A DNA stretch of 22,956 nucleotides from an uncultured Bacillota bacterium (GCA_937916565.1 CALFSR010000080.1:1-22956); one strand, 5' to 3'. Positions 1 to 7,757 are shown, counted from the first letter of the stretch. Program-made: numbers and translations. The notes: a model not told the origin generated them from the sequence alone.

Positions 1-1305
1 GCCGGCCATCGCGGCGCCTCGTGGGGGATGCACGTGGTCCGTGAGGACGGGAAGACCCGGGTCGGCGGCATGTGGGTGCACGGCCGGGACGGCGCACATC
101 CGGTCGACGTGCTCGGGGCTCATTGGGAGCGATCCTGGGGATTGCTGCGCCTCGCGGGGCAGGCGCTCTGGATGCCGGCCGGAGCAGGATCCCGCGCACT
201 TGGCGTAAGCGCCGCGGCTCCGCTTGCGGGCGCGTGGCAAGTCGAAGCCACCTACCGCAGCGTCGAACCGGGCTTCGCCGTTCCGTGGCTTGAGGAGCCG
301 ATCCAGGGCGGCTGGGCGCTTGGCCTGCGCTGGCGCAATTCCTCGGGCCACGAGTGGCGGGGTAGCGTCGGCTTTTCGGGAGGTCGCGGCCCGGACGTAG
401 ACCTTGCAGGCCGGCTCGGGTCTTGGGAACTGCGGCAACGGCTCATCCAGGGCGGAGCATGGCGCCCGGCGACCAGCCTCATCGCGCGCTTGTCCGGTAC
501 GGGCATTTGGTTTGCCCTGCAGGAAGAAGGAGACGCCGCCATCCGCTGGATTGTGGGCGGTGTTGCCGGCAGTTGGACCTGGTCGTTGCGGGCGCTGGGC
601 GCGGCGGGCGGCGAGGCGCGTCTTGGATGGCACGGGACGGGTCCGGGGGAAATCCGCATGCGGTTTCAAGCAGCGGCTTGGGCCGGGGAGGAGTCCCTCG
701 CGGGGCAAATCGCCTGGCGCTGGCAGTGGGAGCGTCCCGGGGAGGGGGGAAGCCGGTGGCGGGGCGAGCTTGCCTGGCAGCCCCAGGAGGTCGACGCCGA
801 GGCCACGGTTTCCGTCGGATGGCGCCGGCCAGCGCCGAGACGGAGCATAGGGGATGTTGGCTGGGCCGACTGGGAATGGCGATGGCAACGGGGCGCGCAG
901 CGGGAAACGTGGCAGGTGATCCTCGGGCGACACTGGCGATGGGATTCAGGTGCGGAAGTCGCGGGGCAGTTCCTCTGGCGCCGGGTGCTCGAGCTCGGTG
1001 CCGGTTTCGACCAAGGCCTGGATACGGGCCAGCTCTCCCTCGAGTGGCGGCAGCCGCTCAGGGATGGATGGCAGAGTCTCGTCGGCGTGCGCTGGGCGGT
1101 CCAGTGGCTAGGCGGCGGGTCCGTGGTTTCCGGCGGGCTGGAGTGGGACCTCGGCTTTGTCCGCACCCTGGGCGACGGGTGGCAGCTTGCGGCCGGGTGG
1201 CGCTTGCCTGCGGCGGGGGGAATGGCGGAGGGCGGCCCGTACGTTCGAGTCGAGTGGACTCCGGGCACAGGGGTTGCGCTGGATGCGCCGGCCGTTTTGC
1301 CGTAG
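1..1305 (+). CDS. Putative outer-membrane beta-barrel-like protein, 5'-partial
   Basis: The frame is open from base 1 and ends at TAG 1303-1305, so the 5' end is probably outside the window. An internal ATG lies at 28, but the strand-like pattern (SWGMHVV) already runs across it. The visible 434 residues are very rich in Trp, Gly and Arg. They alternate hydrophobic and polar residues in many 9-12 residue stretches separated by short Gly/Asp/Pro turns (for example LGLRWRNSSGHEWRGSVGF). There is no hydrophobic helix long enough for an inner-membrane segment. This is the texture of a transmembrane beta-barrel; no specific family is recognised. The last strand-like stretch (YVRVEWTP) is followed by a short non-aromatic tail, which is not the classic C-terminal Phe signal. 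A secreted beta-rich surface protein is the alternative. Confidence 0.5.
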   Translation, partial: AGHRGASWGMHVVREDGKTRVGGMWVHGRDGAHPVDVLGAHWERSWGLLRLAGQALWMPAGAGSRALGVSAAAPLAGAWQVEATYRSVEPGFAVPWLEEPIQGGWALGLRWRNSSGHEWRGSVGFSGGRGPDVDLAGRLGSWELRQRLIQGGAWRPATSLIARLSGTGIWFALQEEGDAAIRWIVGGVAGSWTWSLRALGAAGGEARLGWHGTGPGEIRMRFQAAAWAGEESLAGQIAWRWQWERPGEGGSRWRGELAWQPQEVDAEATVSVGWRRPAPRRSIGDVGWADWEWRWQRGAQRETWQVILGRHWRWDSGAEVAGQFLWRRVLELGAGFDQGLDTGQLSLEWRQPLRDGWQSLVGVRWAVQWLGGGSVVSGGLEWDLGFVRTLGDGWQLAAGWRLPAAGGMAEGGPYVRVEWTPGTGVALDAPAVLP

Positions 1306-1399
1306 GATGGAATTGCCGGCGGCGGGTGGAAAAGGAATTGTCCCCGCCATCGGGAAGAGATTGCCGGAAGCATCCTGGGGAGGGAGCGGCGCACCGCCC

Positions 1400-2110
1400 G
1401 TGGCGGATCTCATCGTCATTCCCGTCTACAACGAATCCCAAAGTATCCGGCGGGTGCTCAAGGCGACGCGGGCCGCGGCGCCGGGCGTCGACATCCTTGT
1501 GGTGGACGACGGTTCCACCGACGGCTCCGCGGAAATTTTGGCCGGCATCGGCGATATCCATGTCCTGCGCCACCCCGTCAATATGGGCTACGGCAAGGCG
1601 CTCATCGACGGCTTTGCGTACGCCCGAGAGCGGGGGTATGCGCGCGTCGTGACGATGGACTGCGACGAGCAGCACGAGCCGGCGCTCATCCCGGAGTTTC
1701 TATCGTATGCCGCGGAGTGGGACGTCGTCTCCGGCAGCCGGTACCTGGTGCCGGCACCGCCGCGTCTTGGCCACGTGCCCAAGGACCGCCGGGAGATTAA
1801 CCAGCAGATCACCCGGCGCGTCAACGAGCTGACGGGCTATCAGCTTACGGACGCCTTTTGCGGGTTTAAGGCCTACCGCGTGTCGGCCCTCGCGCAGCTG
1901 GACTTGAGCGAGCCGGGGTACGGGTTTCCGCTGCAGTTTTGGATTCAGGCGGCCCGGGCGGGCCTAAGCGTGATCGAGCGCCCGGTGCCCTTGATCTACG
2001 TGCCCAACTTCGAGCGCCGGTTCGGCGGCGATCTCGACGACGCCTCGAGGCGGCTCGCGTACTATCTGGACGTGATCGAGAAAGAGGTGGCCAGATGCTC
2101 GATGTCTTAG
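1400..2110 (+). CDS. Family 2 glycosyltransferase (DPM/DPG-synthase-like)
   Basis: GT-A fold glycosyltransferase that would transfer a sugar from an activated donor to an unknown acceptor. From GTG 1400 it is 236 residues, normal for single-domain GT2 enzymes. It starts directly with the first beta strand (MADLIVIPVYNES); the donor-binding DDGSTD is at residues 36-41, and a DxD-like metal site DCDEQHEP at 87-94. The C-terminal half carries DAFCGFKAYR (151-160) and PLQFW (177-181). There are no transmembrane helices, so it is probably cytosolic. Earlier in-frame ATGs at 1283 and 1307 would add about 30-40 low-complexity residues; GTG 1400 has a purine-rich GGGAGGGAG about 14 bases upstream, slightly far. 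Its end overlaps the deacetylase start by 16 bases, implying coupled translation and a shared pathway. It is not the GT4 BshA type expected for bacillithiol. Confidence 0.85.
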   Translation: MADLIVIPVYNESQSIRRVLKATRAAAPGVDILVVDDGSTDGSAEILAGIGDIHVLRHPVNMGYGKALIDGFAYARERGYARVVTMDCDEQHEPALIPEFLSYAAEWDVVSGSRYLVPAPPRLGHVPKDRREINQQITRRVNELTGYQLTDAFCGFKAYRVSALAQLDLSEPGYGFPLQFWIQAARAGLSVIERPVPLIYVPNFERRFGGDLDDASRRLAYYLDVIEKEVARCSMS

Positions 2111-2787
2111 CCATCGGCGCCCACCCGGACGACGTGGAGCTCGGCATGGGCGGCGCGGTCCGGGCGTTTCTCGCGGCCGGGCTCAAGGTGGGCATCCTTG
2201 ACTTAACCAACGGCGAGCCGACGCCCTTTGGGACGCCGGAGGAGCGCGCCCAGGAGGCGGCCGCGGCCGCCAAGGCGCTCGGCGTCACCGTGCGGCGTAC
2301 GCTTGATCTGCCCAACCGGGCCCTTATGGACACGGTGGAGGCCCGCCAAAAGGTGGCGGAAGTGATCCGGGAGTGGCGGCCGCAGACGCTGTTCATCCAC
2401 TACTGGGAAGATGCGCACCCTGATCATGTTCAAGCGTGCCGGCTGTGCGAGGCGGCCCGGTTTTACGCGAAGCTCACCAAGACCGACATGAAGGGTGAGC
2501 CTTTTTATCCGAACCGCATCTTCTACTTCTTCAGCAACCACCTGCGCGGCCTTCATCCGAAACCGGCGTTTATCCTGGACGTCACCGCCCATATGGACGC
2601 CAAGATGGACGCCGTGCGCTGCTATTACACGCAGTTTGAGAAAGGCCGGCCCGACGGCGCGGCGTTTTACGACCTCATCCGCGCCCGCAACGCGTACTGG
2701 GGCAGCCTCATCGGCACGGCCTACGGCGAACCTTTTGCCGCCCGGGAGGAAATCGGGCTTCTAGGCATTCGGGAGCTGGTGCGATGA
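2095..2787 (+). CDS. bshB1: BshB1-type PIG-L family N-acetylglucosaminide deacetylase
   Basis: Zinc-dependent deacetylase of the LmbE/PIG-L family, expected to remove the acetyl group from GlcNAc-malate (second step of bacillithiol synthesis) or a similar GlcNAc conjugate. It has 230 residues, typical for BshB1. The metal site is intact: AHPDD with His10, Asp12 and Asp13, and HPDH with His108 and His111. Further BshB1-like segments are visible: the LDLTNGEPTPFGTPEER region, LDLPNRAL near 70, and YYTQFEKG before the C-terminus. ATG 2095 is supported by AAAGAGGTGG just upstream. It overlaps the glycosyltransferase by 16 bases and the next gene by ATGA (2784-2787), so the three genes read as one operon. 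Family assignment is strong; the exact substrate is inferred. Confidence 0.88.
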   Translation: MLDVLAIGAHPDDVELGMGGAVRAFLAAGLKVGILDLTNGEPTPFGTPEERAQEAAAAAKALGVTVRRTLDLPNRALMDTVEARQKVAEVIREWRPQTLFIHYWEDAHPDHVQACRLCEAARFYAKLTKTDMKGEPFYPNRIFYFFSNHLRGLHPKPAFILDVTAHMDAKMDAVRCYYTQFEKGRPDGAAFYDLIRARNAYWGSLIGTAYGEPFAAREEIGLLGIRELVR

Positions 2788-4376
2788 CGACCTTGGGTCC
2801 GGCAGGCGCTCCGGCGCCGTCCCTGATCTGCGATCCGCCCGTCTCCGAGTGGCGTTCCGTCGTGGCGGAAAACCGGGCGCAGGCCGCGGACTGGGCGTTT
2901 TCCGTGGAGGGCATGCCCGCGACGGTGTTGCGGGCCCGGGCCAGGCGGCGGGTGCTGGAGCTGGCAGGGCTTGAGCCGGACGTGGAGCGACCGCTTCTTG
3001 TGTCCGGGCACCAGCCCGTGTTTTACCACCCAGGGATCTGGATCAAGGCGTTCGCCGTCACCGGGCAGGCCCGCTGCCAGGGAGGACAGGCGGTCAACTT
3101 GACGGTCGACCAGGACGCCGGGGAGCTTGCGGCCGAGGTGCCGGTGCGTGCGGGTCAGCAGTTGCTCTACGGCAAGGAGTACCTGGTGCGGTCCCAAGGC
3201 GGTCGTCCCTTTGAAACCCAGGCGGCGCCCGATCTCGAGCAGGTGGAGACCTTCGTCGCCCGGGTGGAGGAGCGTGTGGCATCCCTCGACTGGCCCGAAG
3301 GGCTTGAGCGGTGGCGGCGGTTTGCCGTTGGGCTCAAGGCCAGCGCCCGGGAAGCCGGCAGCGCGGCGGAACTAGGCGTGGCCAGCCGGCGGGCGTATGA
3401 GCGGGCGTGGGGGGAGGAGCTTTGTCCCGACGTCGCCATCGCCCGGGTCAGCCAGACGCCGGAGTTTCTGCTGTTTTTTGTGCACTGGGCGGCCAACGCC
3501 AAGGGCTTGCGCGAGGCGTTCAACCGGGCGCTCGCGGCGTTTCGCACGGTGCACCGGGTGCGCTCGGCGGCGGTGCCGTTCCCGGACCTCGCCCTGCGGC
3601 CCGATGGGGCCGTGGAGTTGCCCTTCTGGGGCATTACGGCCGCCGGGATCCGCCGGAAGCTTTACGTTAAGCGGCTAGGCGAGGAGCTCGAGATCAGCCA
3701 CTTGGAAGGCGCCGTGGCGCGCCTGCCCGCGGCAGGCGGCGAGGGCGCCGTAGAAGCGCTCGTGGCGGCAGGTGTGCAGGTGCGCCCTAAGGCAGTGCCC
3801 CTGACGGTGTTTCATCGCCTGTTTGTCGCTGATCTCTTTGTGCACGGGACGGGCGGAGGCCGCTACGATCAGGTGACCGACGCCTTAATCGCGGACTGGT
3901 TCGGCGTCACGCCGCCCCGGTTTGCCGTTGTGTCCGCGTCGCTGTACCTGCCCTTAGGCGAGCGGCCGGTGCCGGCGACCGCGTTGCGGGCGCAGCGGCG
4001 CAAGCTGCGGGATCTCGTGTTTAACCCGCAGCGGTTTGCGTGGGAAGCGGATCGGCTCAACGACCGGGCCATCGAGCTTATCGCCCGCAAGGAAGCGCTG
4101 ATTGGGGCGATGCACAAGCCGGATGCACCAAGGCGCGCCCTGACACGGGAGATCGAGGCGGTCAACGACGCCCTCTACCGGGCGCTGCAGCCGGTGGCTG
4201 AGCGGGCCCGAGGCGAGCTTGAGCGCCTCGAGGTCCGGTCTCGTTCGGCAGCGGTGGCGCTGCGGCGGACGTATCCGTTCTTTTTCCATGAACCCGCGCA
4301 GCTCTGGGAGATGCTGTGTGCTCCGGCGGGCGTGGCGCGGGATGCCGCGGCCGGCGAGGGCGGCCCGGCGACGTAA
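2784..4376 (+). CDS. Divergent BshC-like protein (putative cysteine-adding enzyme)
   Basis: Large 530-residue protein, close to the usual BshC length of about 540. BshC attaches cysteine to GlcN-malate in the last step of bacillithiol synthesis. The resemblance is by pattern: SGHQPVFYHPGIWIKAF (residues 74-90) sits where BshC has its GGQQ-x-GLLTGPLYTIHK segment. It is followed by GGQAVNLTVDQD (100-111), matching the BshC strand ending in GEDHD. A later block near 337-392 with a TGGGRYDQVTDALIADWFG stretch and PPRF matches the BshC GPGEINYW-to-MPP region. A long helical segment follows (about 400-505), as in the BshC coiled coil. Identity looks low, so this is a remote homologue or sister family rather than a textbook BshC. 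ATG overlaps the deacetylase stop by 4 bases. Family call moderately sure; catalytic role is inference. Confidence 0.65.
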   Translation: MTTLGPAGAPAPSLICDPPVSEWRSVVAENRAQAADWAFSVEGMPATVLRARARRRVLELAGLEPDVERPLLVSGHQPVFYHPGIWIKAFAVTGQARCQGGQAVNLTVDQDAGELAAEVPVRAGQQLLYGKEYLVRSQGGRPFETQAAPDLEQVETFVARVEERVASLDWPEGLERWRRFAVGLKASAREAGSAAELGVASRRAYERAWGEELCPDVAIARVSQTPEFLLFFVHWAANAKGLREAFNRALAAFRTVHRVRSAAVPFPDLALRPDGAVELPFWGITAAGIRRKLYVKRLGEELEISHLEGAVARLPAAGGEGAVEALVAAGVQVRPKAVPLTVFHRLFVADLFVHGTGGGRYDQVTDALIADWFGVTPPRFAVVSASLYLPLGERPVPATALRAQRRKLRDLVFNPQRFAWEADRLNDRAIELIARKEALIGAMHKPDAPRRALTREIEAVNDALYRALQPVAERARGELERLEVRSRSAAVALRRTYPFFFHEPAQLWEMLCAPAGVARDAAAGEGGPAT

Positions 4377-4387
4377 GTTGCATGACG

Positions 4388-4410
4388 CTTCGCCGGCCAG
4401 GCCGGCGAAG
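4388..4410. repeat. Perfect 11-bp-arm palindrome between the BshC-like gene and mtnP
   Basis: Arms CTTCGCCGGCC and GGCCGGCGAAG flank a single A, giving a very stable hairpin in a 51-base gap. There is no T run on either side; a GGGGGG ribosome-binding region follows at once. It could be a weak or processing hairpin that partly separates mtnP from the upstream trio, or a protein-binding dyad. Confidence 0.6.
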
Positions 4411-4427
4411 GATAGGGGGGTTTCACG

Positions 4428-5231
4428 ATGACCAAGGCCAGGGCGGATGTAGGCGTCTTTGGCGGCTCCGGTTTCTATTCGTTTTTGGACAACGTGGAGG
4501 AAGTGTGGATCGAGACTCCCTACGGCGCGCCCAGCGACAAGGTGGCGATCGCGGAGATCGGGGGAAGGCGCGTCGCGTTTTTGCCGCGCCACGGCCGGGA
4601 TCACCGCTACCCGCCGCACAAGATCAACTACCGGGCCAACCTGTGGGCCATGAAGGAACTGGGCGTAACCCGCATTTTCGGCCCGTGCGCCGCCGGCAGC
4701 CTGCAGCCGCACGTGAAGCCGGGCGATTTTGTCGTGTGCGACCAGTTCGTGCACCGCACGTGGGGGCGGGACGACACGTTTTTTGAAGGGCCCATCGTGA
4801 CCCACGTCAGCGCCGCCGATCCCTACTGCGGCGAGATGCGCCGGGTGGCCATCGAGCAGGCCAAGCGGCTTGGGCTGCCGGTACACGAAAAGGGCACGGT
4901 CGTCGTCGTGCAGGGCCCGCGTTTTTCAACCCGGGCCGAAAGCCGCGAGTTCCGGTCCCACGGGTGGGAAGTCATCAACATGACCCAGTATCCCGAGGCG
5001 TACTTGGCCCGGGAGCTCGGGATTTGCTACGCGAACATTTCGCTTATCACCGACTACGACGTGGGCCTCGAAGACGACCCGACCATCGAGCCCGTCAGCC
5101 ACCAGGAAGTGCTGAAGGTGTTCCAGGCGAACATCGCCAAGTTGCGGGAGCTGCTTGTGGCGTGCGTCGAGGCGCTGCCCGGCGAGCGGGCGTGCAGCTG
5201 CGGTGACGCGGTCTCGCAGGCGCGGGGTTGA
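4428..5231 (+). CDS. mtnP: S-methyl-5'-thioadenosine phosphorylase
   Basis: Splits methylthioadenosine with phosphate into adenine and methylthioribose-1-phosphate, the first step of methionine salvage. It has 267 residues, the normal MTAP/PNP family-2 length. Visible family motifs are the phosphate loop GGSGFY (residues 12-17), RHGRDHRYPPHKINYRANLW (54-73), QGPRFSTRAESREFR, VINMTQYPEA, and TDYD near 200. The Asp pair in TDYD favours 6-aminopurines, so methylthioadenosine is more likely than inosine or guanosine. ATG 4428 has a GGGGGG Shine-Dalgarno about 9 bases upstream. The C-terminal tail contains CSCG, of unknown meaning. It lies 51 bases after the BshC-like gene, behind a palindrome, so it may be partly co-transcribed with the thiol genes. 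Confidence 0.93.
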   Translation: MTKARADVGVFGGSGFYSFLDNVEEVWIETPYGAPSDKVAIAEIGGRRVAFLPRHGRDHRYPPHKINYRANLWAMKELGVTRIFGPCAAGSLQPHVKPGDFVVCDQFVHRTWGRDDTFFEGPIVTHVSAADPYCGEMRRVAIEQAKRLGLPVHEKGTVVVVQGPRFSTRAESREFRSHGWEVINMTQYPEAYLARELGICYANISLITDYDVGLEDDPTIEPVSHQEVLKVFQANIAKLRELLVACVEALPGERACSCGDAVSQARG

Positions 5232-5661
5232 CAGGCCCGCGCAAGCCCCGGTGCCGGCCCGCTGGCGCGGCCTTGCCGCGTGGGCCGGCACCCTCCTCTA
5301 TATGGCGCTCCTGTTTTGGCTTTCCTCACGGCCGGGGCATGACGTTAGCCGCTGGAATTTCCTGCGGCTGCCGGATTATGTGCTGCACGGCGTCGCCTAT
5401 TTGGTGCTCGGCGTCCTCCTGCACTGGGCTTTGGCCGCCACGTTGCGGTGGCCGTTTGCGGCCACCGCGTGGGCCGCGGTGATCCTGGCGGGGCTGTATG
5501 GGCTGAGCGATGAGTGGCACCAGTCCTTTGTGCCCGGTCGCACGGCCACCTGGCAGGACTTTGCGGTCGATGTGGCGGGGGCGGCCTTGGCCCAGCTCGT
5601 GCTCCGGGCGTGGACCCGGGAGGACAGGAACCAGGTGGGTGATGAACGAATATCGGACTAA
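5203..5661 (+). CDS. VanZ-like family membrane protein
   Basis: Small VanZ-family membrane protein of 152 residues from GTG 5203. It has three to four hydrophobic helices: one ending in YMALLFWLSSRPG, one around DYVLHGVAYLVLGVLLHWAL, one around WAAVILAGLYGLSDEWHQ, and a C-terminal AVDVAGAALAQLVL. The family signatures LSSRP, LHGVAY and SDEWHQSFVPGR-x-x-x-WQDF-x-x-D are all present. VanZ is known for teicoplanin resistance, but most homologues have no established role, so no specific function is assigned. The start is uncertain: GTG 5203 overlaps mtnP by 29 bases without a strong ribosome site, while GTG 5251 would start just before the first helix. Confidence 0.82.
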   Translation: MTRSRRRGVDRPAQAPVPARWRGLAAWAGTLLYMALLFWLSSRPGHDVSRWNFLRLPDYVLHGVAYLVLGVLLHWALAATLRWPFAATAWAAVILAGLYGLSDEWHQSFVPGRTATWQDFAVDVAGAALAQLVLRAWTREDRNQVGDERISD

Positions 5662-5678
5662 CTCCCTGGGGTGGGGGA

Positions 5679-6944
5679 ATGGCCGTGGTGGAGGCCGCGA
5701 ACTTCGCTCTTTCCTTGGACGAGCAGCTGATCGAGCAGGTCTTTCAAGGCTCGCTGGATGCGCTGCGCCAGGCGCACCAGCAGATGTTTGACTTCTCGGA
5801 GGCGGCCCGGGACGAGCGGACCCGCCTCAGGCAGCTGATCCAGCAGGCCAAGGAGCAAGTAGCGGTCTGCGTCCAACAGGTGGACGAGCTGGAAGTGCAG
5901 AGCGAACAGGCTCGGGCCCGCCTTGCGGAGATCAGCCGCAACTACAGCCGTTATTCGGCGGAGGAGGTCCGCGAAGCCTACGAGCGGGCCGAGCGGACGA
6001 TGGTGGCTTTGGGCGCCGCCCGGGAGCGGGAGCGGGCCCTCAGGCAGCGGCGGGACGACCTTGAGCGCCAGCTGCGCCACTTGGAGCAGCTGCTCGGGCG
6101 GGCCGAGCGGGTGGTGACGCAGGTCAGCGTCGCCGTAGATTTCTTGAGCGGCAACCTGGCCAACATCACCAACCAAATGGAGGGCATCCGGGAACGGGCG
6201 TCCATGGCCCACCACATCATCCGCGCCCAGGAGGAGGAGCGGCGGCGCCTCGCCCGGGAGCTGCACGACGGCCCGGCGCAGCTTTTGGCCAACCTGTTGC
6301 TGCGGCTCGACATTCTCGAGCGGATGATGGACGGCGACCGGGCACAACTGCAGGCCGAGCTGCATGATGTCAAGGGCGTGGTCAAGGAAACGCTCAAGGA
6401 CTTGCGCCGCAGCATGTTCAACCTCCGGCCGATGGTGCTGGACGATCTCGGCCTTGTGCCCACGTTGCGGGGATATGTGGACACGCTCAAGGAGCAGACG
6501 GGGCTCGACGTCGAGCTCCAGGTAATCGGCCGCGAGCGGCGGCTGTCGTCGACCGCCGAGGCCGCCTTGTTCCGGGTAGTCCAGGAAGCGATCCATAACG
6601 CCCAGCGCCACGCCCGGTGCAAGCAGGTCACCGTGCGGGTGGAGTTTGGCCCTCGCGGCATCGGAATCCTGGTGCAGGACGACGGGCAAGGCTTTGACCC
6701 CGAGGCCATCGTCCCGGGGGCGGACGAATCCGGCCTGGGCCTTTTGCACATGCGGGAGCGGGTGCACCTGCTCCAGGGCGAGTTTCGCCTCGTAAGCGCC
6801 CCAGGGCGCGGCACCAAGGTTCGGGTGCATGTGCCGTGGCAAGGCGCGGGCGAGCCCGATACCGACGCGGCCAAGGTGGCGCGAGCCGTGGGAGACGGGA
6901 AGGCGGTGAGCAGGCATGGCGATTCGCGTCGTGATCGCGGATGA
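5679..6944 (+). CDS. degS: DegS-like cytoplasmic sensor histidine kinase
   Basis: HisKA_3/NarL-type histidine kinase with no transmembrane helix, partner of the response regulator that follows. It has 421 residues (Bacillus subtilis DegS is 385). Residues 1-185 are a charged, Gln/Glu/Arg-rich region with coiled-coil character, resembling the DegS sensor domain. The phosphoacceptor box RRLARELHDGPAQ places His196. The ATPase domain shows VVQEAIHNAQRHA (N box), DDGQGFD (G1 box) and GLGLLHMRERV (G2 box). A tail of about 40 residues beyond the kinase domain overlaps the degU start by 29 bases, so the pair is translationally coupled. ATG 5679 follows a GGGGTGGGGG stretch. DegS-type kinases phosphorylate DegU to control exoenzymes, motility and competence; the signal here is unknown. 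Confidence 0.9.
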   Translation: MAVVEAANFALSLDEQLIEQVFQGSLDALRQAHQQMFDFSEAARDERTRLRQLIQQAKEQVAVCVQQVDELEVQSEQARARLAEISRNYSRYSAEEVREAYERAERTMVALGAARERERALRQRRDDLERQLRHLEQLLGRAERVVTQVSVAVDFLSGNLANITNQMEGIRERASMAHHIIRAQEEERRRLARELHDGPAQLLANLLLRLDILERMMDGDRAQLQAELHDVKGVVKETLKDLRRSMFNLRPMVLDDLGLVPTLRGYVDTLKEQTGLDVELQVIGRERRLSSTAEAALFRVVQEAIHNAQRHARCKQVTVRVEFGPRGIGILVQDDGQGFDPEAIVPGADESGLGLLHMRERVHLLQGEFRLVSAPGRGTKVRVHVPWQGAGEPDTDAAKVARAVGDGKAVSRHGDSRRDRG

Positions 6945-7611
6945 TCACCCGCTTTTGCGCCAGGGCTTGGTCAAGATCTTGTCCATGGAAACCGACATGG
7001 AGGTCGTGGCCGAGGCGCAGGACGGCGAGGAGGTCGTCGAGCGCGTCGCCGAGCACCAACCCGACATCGTTCTTATGGACATCAACATGCCCAAGGGCGG
7101 GGGTTTGCACGCGACGAGGGAGATCGCGCAGCGCTGGCCCCACGTCGGCGTCATCGTACTGACGATTCACGACGACGAACAGTACCTGTTCGAACTGATC
7201 AGCGCCGGCGCCAGGGGCTATCTCCTCAAGGACTCGGATCCCGCCCGGGTCGTCGAGGCGATCCGCCACGTCAACGAGGGCGGGTCCTACGTTCCGCCCG
7301 ACCTTATGAGCAAGGTGCTCGGGCAGTTCCGGCGGATGCACAACGCCGAGATGCCGGTCGTGTCCCGGCGGGCGCGGGCGGGGGCGGCCATCCTGACCGA
7401 CCGCGAGCGGGAGATCCTGCAACTCATCGTCGACGGCCGCAGCAACGCCGAGATCGCCGAAGCGCTGTTTATCAGCGAAAAGACGGTCAAAAACCATGTG
7501 ACGAACCTCCTGCGCAAGCTGGGCCTCGAGGACCGGACGCAGGCGGCGGTGTACGCCTTGCGCCACGGCATCGTGGAGTTTCCGGACGCCGTGGCCAAGC
7601 CCGCGCCGTAA
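6916..7611 (+). CDS. degU: DegU-like NarL/LuxR-family response regulator
   Basis: Two-domain response regulator of 231 residues, like B. subtilis DegU (229). The receiver domain has the acidic pair Asp9/Asp10, the phosphorylated Asp55 in IVLMDINMP, Thr in VIVLTIHDDEQY, and Lys in YLLKD. After a linker with a short charged insert (VVSRRARAGAA), the LuxR helix-turn-helix runs from LTDREREILQL to VYALRHG, with the recognition region AEALFISEKTVKNHVTNLL. The gene overlaps degS and would be activated by it. It acts in the cytosol as a DNA-binding regulator. In B. subtilis degSU lies close to comFA; here comFA is about 6.5 kb downstream, which may be a loosened remnant of that neighbourhood. Confidence 0.93.
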   Translation: MAIRVVIADDHPLLRQGLVKILSMETDMEVVAEAQDGEEVVERVAEHQPDIVLMDINMPKGGGLHATREIAQRWPHVGVIVLTIHDDEQYLFELISAGARGYLLKDSDPARVVEAIRHVNEGGSYVPPDLMSKVLGQFRRMHNAEMPVVSRRARAGAAILTDREREILQLIVDGRSNAEIAEALFISEKTVKNHVTNLLRKLGLEDRTQAAVYALRHGIVEFPDAVAKPAP

Positions 7612-7757
7612 ACGCGGGGCTAGGCATCGTTTCCCACCTCGGGTGCTTGCGTGTGCGGTAAGCAGAGATTTGTTTGATGGGACTTCCATCCCAGACAAAG
7701 TTAAGTCTTCCGATGGATGGCCTGTTGCAATAGCTCGTGTTATGTTAAAATCAATCA
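7612..7757. other. AT-richer intergenic segment after degU, with a bipartite hairpin
   Basis: This part of the 398-base gap between degU and the luxR-like gene contains no convincing gene. From about 7640 to 7755 it is clearly richer in A and T than the coding DNA around it. At 7669-7699 outer arms TTTGT/ACAAA and inner arms TGGGA/TCCCA form an interrupted hairpin without a following T run. It may be the degU 3' end or part of a regulatory region. Short open frames across it have no ribosome site and no familiar protein pattern. Confidence 0.4.
7725..7751 (+). promoter_or_regulatory. Candidate sigma-A-type promoter with extended -10
   Basis: A TTGCAA -35-like hexamer (7725-7730) is followed after 15 bases by TAAAAT (7746-7751), five of six matches to the -10 consensus. 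TG one base before it (7743-7744) gives an extended -10. The spacing is short, but an extended -10 can compensate. It sits in the AT-rich part of the gap and would start transcription near 7758, about 250 bases before the luxR-like gene. Confidence 0.5.

Noticed and set aside
423..1652. 409-residue + frame overlapping the barrel-like protein and the glycosyltransferase
   Set aside because: Arg/Gly-rich shadow that crosses two other frames; the beta-strand pattern and the GT2 motifs are in the other frames.
5658..6917. 419-residue open frame on the - strand opposite degS
   Set aside because: Its His/Leu/Pro/Arg-rich translation has no domain pattern, and degS on the other strand has all kinase motifs.
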